Source: Avichristensenella sp031549105 (GTDB taxonomy: Bacteria > Bacillota > Clostridia > Christensenellales > Aristaeellaceae). Taken from it: DNA of 11,225 nt. The stretch covers positions 1 through 11,225 of the forward strand of contig JAVBQK010000073.1 of the NCBI GenBank assembly GCA_031549105.1, in the 5' to 3' direction. Below are positions 5,570-11,225 of this stretch, piece by piece. The position numbers were made by a program, and so were the translations under genes. The notes under the pieces were generated by a model. That model worked only from the letters and a program-made list of their open reading frames with translations, did not search any database and was not told where the DNA came from. Each line of letters begins with the position of its first letter. Position 1 is the first letter of the stretch.

Positions 5570-6108
5570 CGTCTCGGGTCACCTCGCAGAATGGCGTACA
5601 GCGCCACATCCACGTACTTTCCCTTGTTATACAGACGGCTGCGCAGCACGCCTTCTTTGCGCATGCCCACCTTCTCCATCACGCGGCCGGAGGCGGGGTT
5701 ATCCACCTCGTGCTGCGCCTCGATGCGGTTGAGGTGCATCTCATCAAAGCCGAAGCGGACTATTTCGCGCAGTGCCTCACTCATCAGCCCGTGGTTCCAG
5801 TAGGCACGTGAAAGAGAGTACCCCACCTCGGCAGAGCGGTACTCGCGGTTCCACCACATGAAGCCGATGGTGCCGATCATGCGGCCGTCTTCCGTGTGCT
5901 CAATACCCCAACTGGATGGCTCGCCCGCGCGGTATTGGCGCAACACATAGCGCAGGTACGCGCGCGATTCGTGGATGGAGCGGTGTGCCTCCCAGAGCAC
6001 ATGGCGGCTCACCTCGGGATCGCGGCTGTAGGCATACACATCCTGCGCGTCGGCCATGGTCATCTTGCGCAGTGTCAGGCGGGGGGTTTCCAGCGTCGGC
6101 AGGCGCAT
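5566..6108 (-). CDS. GNAT acetyltransferase, RimJ/RimL type
   Basis: A protein of 180 residues from the ATG at 6108, which is preceded by AGAAGGG at 7 bases. The sequence starts MRLPTLETPRLTLRKM, the usual opening of RimJ/RimL-like N-acetyltransferases. A TTG at 6135 in the same frame would add nine residues and overlap the upstream stop as TTGA, but it lacks an RBS and the added residues do not look conserved. Further family features are the core beta strands (RMIGTIGFMWWNREYRSAEV, then GYSLSRAYWNHGLMSEAL at the acetyl-CoA pyrophosphate-binding site) and NRIEAQHEVDNPASGRVMEK with GMRKEGVLR near the C-terminus. These proteins acetylate protein N-termini, antibiotics or small amines with acetyl-CoA; the acceptor here is unknown. 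The stop overlaps the metallophosphoesterase start. Confidence 0.9.
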   Translation of the reverse strand: MRLPTLETPRLTLRKMTMADAQDVYAYSRDPEVSRHVLWEAHRSIHESRAYLRYVLRQYRAGEPSSWGIEHTEDGRMIGTIGFMWWNREYRSAEVGYSLSRAYWNHGLMSEALREIVRFGFDEMHLNRIEAQHEVDNPASGRVMEKVGMRKEGVLRSRLYNKGKYVDVALYAILRGDPRR

Positions 6109-6131
6109 AAACAGCCCTTCTTCAAACAGGT

Positions 6132-6401
6132 TCAAAGGGAGACTTCACGCCCTTCCTTGGCCGATTGATAAATGCCCGAGAGCATCCGCATCAGCGTTAC
6201 GCCGTCACCAAGGCCTGGGTCAGGCGATGTGCCGGCCTTCAGGCAGGAAAGAAAATGGTCGGTTTCGGCCTCATAGGGGTTCACAGGCGGCACACGGGGC
6301 TGGTTGTCGGTGAGGTAGCCATCGGCCTCCTCCAGGTTCATCGCCCAGCTGACATCAAACGTCATCCCCGCGCCCGCCAGCGCGATACGGATCTTGCCCA
6401 T
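6132..6401 (-). pseudogene. Gfo/Idh/MocA oxidoreductase remnant with internal deletions
   Basis: An open frame of 89 residues that keeps both ends of an NAD(P)-dependent sugar-type oxidoreductase. Residues 1-13, MGKIRIALAGAGM, are the first strand and glycine-rich turn of the Rossmann fold. Residues 14-24, TFDVSWAMNLE, resemble the late beta-sheet of the C-terminal domain. Residues 40-89, from NPYEAETDHFLSCLKAG to IYQSAKEGREVSL, are the usual C-terminal helix and end. Family members have about 330-390 residues, so roughly 250-300 are missing, including the remaining cofactor site and the catalytic Lys and His. The frame stays open across the joins. GAGGAGGG lies a few bases before the ATG, so the remnant may still be translated. 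It is most likely a deletion-derived pseudogene; an assembly collapse is possible. Confidence 0.75.
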
Positions 6402-6405
6402 GGGC

Positions 6406-6585
6406 CTATCCCTCCTCGTACCAAATATGACGCTCGTATTGGGCCATCAGCCCGCCTCCGTGCACATAGTCATCAATGATCGGGCGATTCGAGTAGGCGA
6501 TCGCGCCGCCAATCAGCGTGCATAAGCCGAGGGCGGCAATCAGCACGAAAAACGCAAGGATGATGGCGTAACATTTCTTGTTCAT
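6406..6585 (-). CDS. Small single-pass membrane protein
   Basis: A 59-residue frame whose ATG (6583-6585) follows AAAGGAGGG at a good distance, among the best RBS in the window. Residues 1-5 are MNKKC. A hydrophobic helix spans about 7-30 (IILAFFVLIAALG, then LCTLIGGAIA), followed by a polar tail ending HIWYEEG that would lie outside the cell by the positive-inside rule. The stop is 4 bases before the start of the oxidoreductase remnant, and the last codons supply that gene's RBS, so the two are closely linked. It lies 53 bases downstream of the GH2-like gene in the same operon. I do not recognise the family; a single-TM helper or a short orphan are both possible. Confidence 0.7.
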   Translation of the reverse strand: MNKKCYAIILAFFVLIAALGLCTLIGGAIAYSNRPIIDDYVHGGGLMAQYERHIWYEEG

Positions 6586-6638
6586 GACGACGACCCTCCT
6601 TTGTCAGCGTGTGAATATCGTCCCGTAAAGGGATCCTA

Positions 6639-8810
6639 CTAGAAGCTTCTGCCGTTAGGCTCCAAATTCAACCCTTCTATCCCGTTTTCCTGCCGGATGG
6701 TGCGGGTTTCACCGGGAAGGAGCGCGCCCCAGCCGGGAAATTTATCGTCGGCATACGCGGAGCAACAGACAGAATGGGCGGTCTGCCCGCAGTCATTGGC
6801 AAGCAGGCCATCGCGCGCGTGGACGGCGGCGAATGGCGCGTGCGCCAGCGGCCAGAGCAGCGCATGCAGGCCGACGCAGATGGTATAGTCGGTCACATCC
6901 AGCACCGTCAGGAACCTTTCCACAGTGACACGCAGCGTCAATGCGCAGGGGTTATCCGGCAACGGCGCGGCCAGGAAGCCTAGCTCGGACGTTTCCGATG
7001 GGCCTTCGAACGATGCATGTGCTAGGATGCTGCCATCGGGCAGGTAGAGGTAGGCGCGCACGGTCACAGGGCCGGTCGCCGCGTTGTCCGCGAGCAGCCC
7101 AATCTTGGCTTCAAACGCTGTGCCGCAGTAGTAGCCCATCCGGTCCAGCCGCGCCACACCATGCAACGGACGGAGCGCGCTCTCCAGCGCGAAGTAGGCC
7201 GGGCGCGGCGTCTCGCCGTCAAACAGCGCGGTACTGCACGGCGCGCCGGGCCGCCCGAACGGATCGGCGACGAACACGCCGGAGGCATTGGCGGCGCGCA
7301 TCCGCGCGCGTTCCACTGTGTAGCGGACTGTCTCCGCCTGGAGCGCGCGCAGCAACCGGGCGGCCTTCGCGGCGTCCTCCATGCCCGGATCGCACCACTC
7401 GCGCAGCGCCGCGATGTCCGGCATCGGCGCGCCATGGTGCGCGTGCAGCACCTCATCCGGCGGAAGCGCCATGGAGAGTTCCGGCGCGGGGCAGGCGATC
7501 GTGCGGATCAGCGCATCATCCAGGTTCATATCGCGGCAGAGGCGCTCAGGGCCTGGGTACCCGGTCGGGCCAAGCACATCAAAGCTCCGCCCTGCGCCGA
7601 AATCGTCGCGGCCGGTCTGCGCTACCTGACCACCCGGGATTGGCCCAAAGAACGGTTTGCGCCCGTCCAGCCGGATCACGGCATCGGATAGCGCCGCCAC
7701 GGTGGGATGCAGCGCGTTAGCGGGATGGTTGAACGCCGCCATGATGCTTTCGCACCCGTAGGCGATAAGAGAAGGCCGGTGGCGCACGCGGCGGATGACC
7801 ATTTCCGCAGCCGTTACATCCGTGGGCAGCACCTGCCACAGCAACAGTCCGCGTGAGTCCAGTGCGTCGTACAGCGCATCCGCGCCAAGGCCATACACGC
7901 GCACGCAATTGATGTGCGCGGCGGCAAGCAGCGATAGCCGCCGGTCGATTTCCGCGGGACTCAGCGGCACATCCGGCCACTCCGCGCCGCACAGAAACAC
8001 CCGCGCTCCGTCCACCAGCAGCTGCATCGGTGGCGCGTCGGCGAACGCGGTATCCAGAAAGCCGGTCGTGAGCAAACAGTCGTCGCAGACAAGACCCGCG
8101 CGCGTAACCGTCAGGCGAAGCGTCACCGGGGCGTTTTGCGCCCCGGGCATGAACCTGCGCGGCAGCGGCAGCACCAGCCGGTGCGTTAGCACGGTTTGCG
8201 CGGCGGAGAGCTTCTCGGTAAATTCCTCGGCAGCAAGCGTCTCACCGTCCAGCACAGCGGCATAACGGAACGTATAGCGCCCCGGCACATAGGGCAGTGC
8301 CGCCGTTCGGGCCTCGACCATTCCGTACCCGTCGACAATGCGCGGGGTGACGTGCAGATCCGTCACGCGGAGCTGGTTTACGCCACGCAGGTGGATGCCG
8401 TCATCCACGCCGATGCATGCCTGCGGCGGGTTTCCTATGGGCATGCCCGCCTCAAACTCCAACGCAAAGTCGACCGTCTCCTTGCCGATGGTCTGCGCGG
8501 TAATCTCTATCTCAAAATCTCCCGGGCTAAACGTCCCAGCAACCTCGCCGCAGGCGCGCAGCACGCCTGTGCCGCGAACGCCGCGCGCGCGCAGGAACAC
8601 GCGTTCCGCTGCCAGTGTGGAGATGTCGGCGCGCCCGGCAAGCGTCCAGCGCCGAAGCGCAATCCATTCGTTGTGGCGGCTAAAAAACCCGTCTGCCGGG
8701 TCTTCAGTCAGACCCGCTTCGCATAGCGTCGGGATCAGTCTGCCGGGTATAGCGGCGGGCACGCGGTGCCCCACGCCATGCCAGAAGAGGTCCGTTGGGA
8801 ATATGGACAA
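6639..8810 (-). CDS. Glycoside hydrolase family 2-like (beta-mannosidase-like) protein
   Basis: A 723-residue protein with the architecture of GH2 beta-mannosidases and related exo-glycosidases, somewhat shorter than their usual 800-900. The N-terminal sugar-binding-like part contains FFSRHNEWIALRRWT (43-57) and GVRGTGVLRACGEVAGTF. The TIM-barrel-like part has HINCVRVYGLGADALYDAL then GLLLWQVLP around 300-330, matching the family's NMVRIWGGG / FYDLCDELGILVWQ pattern. RPSLIAYGCES places E354 near the acid/base motif, PELSMALPP places E444 near the SEFG nucleophile motif, and STALFDGETPRPAYFALESAL (about 530-550) matches the end of the barrel. Both catalytic motifs are strongly divergent, so activity is uncertain. 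No signal peptide is seen, which suggests the cytoplasm. The start is TTG (8808-8810), preceded by AAAGGAGG, with no nearby in-frame ATG. Two TAG stops stand in tandem (6641-6636). It is the first gene of the operon. Confidence 0.75.
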   Translation of the reverse strand: MSIFPTDLFWHGVGHRVPAAIPGRLIPTLCEAGLTEDPADGFFSRHNEWIALRRWTLAGRADISTLAAERVFLRARGVRGTGVLRACGEVAGTFSPGDFEIEITAQTIGKETVDFALEFEAGMPIGNPPQACIGVDDGIHLRGVNQLRVTDLHVTPRIVDGYGMVEARTAALPYVPGRYTFRYAAVLDGETLAAEEFTEKLSAAQTVLTHRLVLPLPRRFMPGAQNAPVTLRLTVTRAGLVCDDCLLTTGFLDTAFADAPPMQLLVDGARVFLCGAEWPDVPLSPAEIDRRLSLLAAAHINCVRVYGLGADALYDALDSRGLLLWQVLPTDVTAAEMVIRRVRHRPSLIAYGCESIMAAFNHPANALHPTVAALSDAVIRLDGRKPFFGPIPGGQVAQTGRDDFGAGRSFDVLGPTGYPGPERLCRDMNLDDALIRTIACPAPELSMALPPDEVLHAHHGAPMPDIAALREWCDPGMEDAAKAARLLRALQAETVRYTVERARMRAANASGVFVADPFGRPGAPCSTALFDGETPRPAYFALESALRPLHGVARLDRMGYYCGTAFEAKIGLLADNAATGPVTVRAYLYLPDGSILAHASFEGPSETSELGFLAAPLPDNPCALTLRVTVERFLTVLDVTDYTICVGLHALLWPLAHAPFAAVHARDGLLANDCGQTAHSVCCSAYADDKFPGWGALLPGETRTIRQENGIEGLNLEPNGRSF

Positions 8811-8869
8811 GGGAGAAGGCCTCCTTTGTGTTAAGTAAAAGGGGTATTGCTTACTATGGTGGCAGCCTT

Positions 8870-8875
8870 AGTATA
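8870..8875 (-). promoter_or_regulatory. Candidate -10 box for the GH2-like operon
   Basis: TATACT on the minus strand, about 60 bases before the TTG start and downstream of the neighbouring gene's terminator. No good -35 lies 16-18 bases upstream (best TCGTAG), so the site may be weak or need an activator. Confidence 0.35.
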
Positions 8876-8903
8876 CCATCTTTTTCCATGCGCTACGAGA
8901 CCC

Positions 8904-8937
8904 AAAAAGCGGAACCGGCCATTTTACGGCCGGTTCC
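8904..8937 (-). terminator. Intrinsic terminator of the SH3b surface-protein gene
   Basis: A perfect 10-base stem, GGAACCGGCC (8937-8928 read on the minus strand) and GGCCGGTTCC (8920-8911), with a 7-base AT-rich loop, then CGCTTTTT. It starts 14 bases after the TAA stop at 8952-8954 and separates this gene from the GH2-like operon. Confidence 0.88.
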
Positions 8938-8951
8938 TGGTAAATCACTGG

Positions 8952-11225
8952 TTATTCTCCGTTCTGGCCACTGCCATCTTGCTGCGACCTGCGCCGCCTG
9001 CGCGGCGTGGGCGCGGGTTCGTTATCCGGCTGGGTCGGCGGCGGGGCTACCGGCATGCGCCCGGTGTTCTGCGATACGCTGCCGCTGTTAGGCTGTGCAC
9101 CCTGCGGCCTGGCGTTAGGGCTTTGCGCGGCAGGCTTTGTCGGATCAACCGGTTTTCCGTCCACCTGAGCGCGCGGCATTGAGGATACGACATCCTGCAC
9201 CGGGGGCTTCGGTGGGGGCGGCGGCGTGGTAGGCCGCATGTAGGGGTTGGGTTGTTGCGGGTTTTGGCCGGTACGCTGCGCGGCCTGACCGTTCTGGCCC
9301 GGCGCGGTCTGCCCGGGAGCCGCTGGGCGCTGGCCCGTGGGCGTCTGGCCCGGTGCCGCCGGACGCTGGCCCGCGGGGGTTTGCCCAGGCTGTCCGGGCC
9401 GTGCGGCCTGCCCCTGTCCAGGTTGGCCTGGCGCTGCTGCCCCTGGGGTTGCACCGGGAGTTCCGCCCGGCGGTGTGGGCCTGCGAACAGCGGGGTGGCT
9501 CTGGGTATCGCCCTGCTGCTTGCGGCGGTTCTCGGCGGCTAGCCGCTGTGCCTGCTCCTGAGACTGCTTGCGGCGGGCCTTATTATAGACCGAATAGCCG
9601 TACAGTCCGCCCGCGACCAGCACCAGCAGCACAACCAGCGCCAGCAGGATGCCCGGGGGCGAGAAGCTGGAAGTGTTCTGCGTGGGGAAGGTGGGCGAGG
9701 GGCCGGGGTCCAGCGTCCCAAACGGGTCGGGAGAGGGCGTATAGTCGGCGACAGAGCCTGCGCCAAACGGCGTGGTCGTCGCAAACGGATCGGGCGAAGC
9801 CGTCGCGGTGGCAAAGGGATCGGGTGTCGCCGTCGCAAAGGGGTCAGGCGAAGGGCTGGGGGAAGGCGACGCGATTGGCGGCAGCGTGATGAAGGTGATG
9901 GTGCTGTTCGCGTTCGGCGCCGGGGTGATATAGGTGCTGGGGTTGATGTTCGATTTGGCCGTGGCCGTCGGCGTAATAATGTTACCGTTCTGGTCATACG
10001 ACGGGGACGACACCAGCGCCATGTACTGGCTGACGTTCAGTGTGGAGACCATGTCGCCGCGCAGGTAGCCGATAACGCCGTTGCTCTCGCACTGGTACCA
10101 AGTATACCCTTCGGCGTACACCTCATTGATGATGCGCACGATGGTGCCCTGCTTGAGCTGCGACAGCCGGGTGCCGGTGGTGGACGCGGTCTGGCGGAAG
10201 TTGACGTTGTTCGCCGTCAGCAAGCCATAGCCGCTGTACGCCAGCGGTGAATACGTCGGCGCGGGCGGGATGGTCGGCGTGGCTGTGCGGAAGTAGTTCT
10301 CCACCTCCTGCGCGGTCATCGGCGTGAGGTAGCGGGTCAGCACGTAGCCGTATTGATAGATGCCGGTCGACTTGTTTTCGTACCGGACATAGTGATAGAG
10401 GTTGTAGCTGGAGTCGAGCTCCTGCCACTGTACGTAGACCACCGCATTGGGGTCCAGCGCCGTGACGAGCGCCGCGCCGACGCTGGGGATGACGAGCATC
10501 GGGGCATAGCCGGTGGTGCGCATGAAGCCGCTGGTCTGCGGGGGCAGCGTGGGGACGTTGGTGGGGGTCGTGGTGGGCGTATCGGTAATGACGGGCGATA
10601 CGGTGTGGTTGGCGACATACCAATCCTGCTCGAAATCGGTCATCGGCCGCGCCATGTCCTCGCGGATGTAGCCTATAGCCTGGCTCTTGTCCTCCACCAG
10701 CACCACATGGTACCATTTAAAACCATCCGTGCCCTGCTTCGTCTCGGTGATAAAGATAACGGTGTTCTTTTTCACCTGCTGCAGGATGTTGCTCTGGTCG
10801 CTGGCATCCTTGCGCACGTTGACGTAGTTTTCCAGGACATAGCCGCCCCGGGCTGGGACGGGGAGGGGGGCGGGGGAAGGCGTTATGGGCTCTACTGAAG
10901 GCTCTGTCGAAGTCTTCGTGGAGGGATCTGTAGAGGGTTCGGTTGAAGGTTCCGTCGAGGGCTCCGTGGAGGGCTCGGTTGAAGGTTCTGTCGAAGGCTC
11001 GGTTGAAGGCTCCGTGGAAGGCTCTGTTGAAGGTTCGGTTGAGGGTTCAGCCGAAGGCTTTGTCTTATCCGCAATGTGCTTATCCCGCTCGTCATTGCTG
11101 ACGAACGACATCGTATTCTGCATGATATAGCCGACCGTTGTGCCTGCCTCGGCATCCAGTTTGACAAGCACCAAGCGCGTGCCAAAGTCTTCTATCAGCA
11201 CCTTATCCTGAGAGAGGATCATGTC
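8952..11225 (-). CDS. Large SH3b-repeat surface protein, single TM, 5' end beyond window
   Basis: The frame is open to the right edge. An ATG at 11222 is preceded in frame by an Asp codon, lacks a visible RBS, and falls inside what looks like the end of an SH3-like domain (VLVKLDAEAGTTVGYIMQN), so the gene very likely starts outside. Order, numbered from that Met (757 visible codons): partial SH3-like domain 1-50; PSTE repeats about 54-112; SH3b domain about 124-195 (NYVNVRKDASDQSNIL, WYHVVL, IGYIRED); a second, divergent SH3-like unit about 229-301; a third about 330-395 (NNVNFRQTASTTGTRL, WYQCES, IGYLRGDM); P/T/S-rich linker with DPFATAT repeats; TM helix about 523-545 (ILLALVVLLVLVAGGLYGY) followed by KARRK; then about 200 Pro/Gly/Gln-rich residues ending in RRRRRS. 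The domains should be outside, the tail inside. SH3b domains commonly bind peptidoglycan. Confidence 0.87.
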   Translation of the reverse strand, partial: DMILSQDKVLIEDFGTRLVLVKLDAEAGTTVGYIMQNTMSFVSNDERDKHIADKTKPSAEPSTEPSTEPSTEPSTEPSTEPSTEPSTEPSTEPSTEPSTDPSTKTSTEPSVEPITPSPAPLPVPARGGYVLENYVNVRKDASDQSNILQQVKKNTVIFITETKQGTDGFKWYHVVLVEDKSQAIGYIREDMARPMTDFEQDWYVANHTVSPVITDTPTTTPTNVPTLPPQTSGFMRTTGYAPMLVIPSVGAALVTALDPNAVVYVQWQELDSSYNLYHYVRYENKSTGIYQYGYVLTRYLTPMTAQEVENYFRTATPTIPPAPTYSPLAYSGYGLLTANNVNFRQTASTTGTRLSQLKQGTIVRIINEVYAEGYTWYQCESNGVIGYLRGDMVSTLNVSQYMALVSSPSYDQNGNIITPTATAKSNINPSTYITPAPNANSTITFITLPPIASPSPSPSPDPFATATPDPFATATASPDPFATTTPFGAGSVADYTPSPDPFGTLDPGPSPTFPTQNTSSFSPPGILLALVVLLVLVAGGLYGYSVYNKARRKQSQEQAQRLAAENRRKQQGDTQSHPAVRRPTPPGGTPGATPGAAAPGQPGQGQAARPGQPGQTPAGQRPAAPGQTPTGQRPAAPGQTAPGQNGQAAQRTGQNPQQPNPYMRPTTPPPPPKPPVQDVVSSMPRAQVDGKPVDPTKPAAQSPNARPQGAQPNSGSVSQNTGRMPVAPPPTQPDNEPAPTPRRRRRSQQDGSGQNGE
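9307..9378 (-). repeat. 36-base in-frame repeat coding GQRPAAPGQTP(T/A)
   Basis: Two adjacent 12-residue units, GQRPAAPGQTPT and GQRPAAPGQTAP, within the cytoplasmic Pro/Gly/Gln-rich tail. At DNA level similar blocks begin at 9307 and 9343, 36 bases apart. More loosely related GQP/PGQ units flank them on both sides. Confidence 0.75.
9716..9850 (-). repeat. DPFATAT-type in-frame repeats next to the TM helix
   Basis: The extracellular stem just before the membrane helix carries PDPFATAT twice, then SPDPFATTT and SPDPFGT. The units are spaced irregularly by 8 to about 20 residues. They look like an expanded P/T/S-rich wall-spanning linker. Confidence 0.7.
10888..11061 (-). repeat. 12-base tandem repeat coding PSTE units
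   Basis: About 14 copies of a 12-base unit coding P-S-T-E (variants SAE, STD, STK, SVE). Codons differ between copies (TCN and GAA/GAG switches), so the copies have drifted at synonymous sites while the peptide is kept. The variants cluster at the edges, as expected when a repeat turns over in its middle. The block sits between the first partial SH3-like unit and the next SH3b domain. Confidence 0.92.

Noticed and set aside
6109..6135. TTG start at 6135 for the GNAT gene
   Set aside because: It would overlap the upstream stop as TTGA, but it has no RBS and adds residues outside the family's usual N-terminus; the ATG at 6108 has both an RBS and the typical opening.
6941..7720. Plus-strand open frame of 259 codons opposite the GH2-like gene
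   Set aside because: Its Arg/Pro/Ser-rich translation has no domain signature and it has no RBS; it is a shadow of the minus-strand gene.
9353..9889. Plus-strand open frame opposite the surface-protein tail
   Set aside because: It arises from the repetitive Pro/Gly/Gln coding sequence on the other strand and shows no protein-like composition of its own.
10888..11061. CRISPR or non-coding satellite
   Set aside because: The 12-base unit is in frame throughout and codes a regular P-S-T-E peptide within a larger gene.

Overview
The window is GC-rich DNA with strong AGGAGG-type ribosome binding sites, tightly packed genes, ATGA stop/start overlaps, a TTG start and Gram-positive-style surface proteins (SH3b repeats, a lipobox-like signal peptide). 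Together these suggest an uncultured GC-rich Firmicute of the Clostridia type, perhaps gut or rumen; the genus cannot be told from the sequence alone. Nothing points to a phage, plasmid, CRISPR array or RNA gene.

Layout. (1) Bases 1-126 are an abnormal C/G homopolymer-rich stretch that looks like a poor contig end. (2) 127-1828, leftward operon: an MBL-fold metallo-hydrolase, then a GloA-type VOC protein with all four metal ligands, then a NUDIX hydrolase. Each start is close to or overlaps the previous stop. The promoter (consensus TTGACA) and a 15-base palindrome lie at 1849-1905. (3) 2082-4484, rightward operon: an unrecognised exported (possibly lipo-)protein, mannose-6-phosphate isomerase ManA, and a SpoU/TrmH-family RNA methyltransferase, with 4- and 11-base overlaps. 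(4) 4485-4726, between convergent genes: five near-perfect hairpins in about 190 bases. They are arranged as two inverted copies of a multi-hairpin element, and one also serves as the terminator of the leftward operon. (5) 4727-8810, leftward operon: a GH2/beta-mannosidase-like protein with a TTG start, a 59-residue single-pass membrane protein, an 89-residue remnant of a Gfo/Idh/MocA oxidoreductase that keeps its start, RBS and C-terminus but has lost most of its middle, a GNAT acetyltransferase, and a calcineurin-like metallophosphoesterase. (6) 8952 to the right edge, leftward: the 3' part of a large surface protein. It has SH3b domains, a 14-unit PSTE repeat, further P/T-rich repeats, one transmembrane helix and a long Pro/Gly/Gln-rich cytoplasmic tail, and is followed by a clear intrinsic terminator.

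How the genes fit together. ManA links mannose-6-phosphate and fructose-6-phosphate. The GH2-like protein and the former sugar-type oxidoreductase are consistent with carbohydrate use. The MBL/VOC/NUDIX operon looks like a small-molecule hydrolysis or detoxification set, but no substrate can be read from the sequence. No complete, plainly new multi-gene system is visible. The points most worth checking are the inverted hairpin array, the internally deleted oxidoreductase, the unlisted small membrane protein, and the repeat-rich SH3b surface protein.
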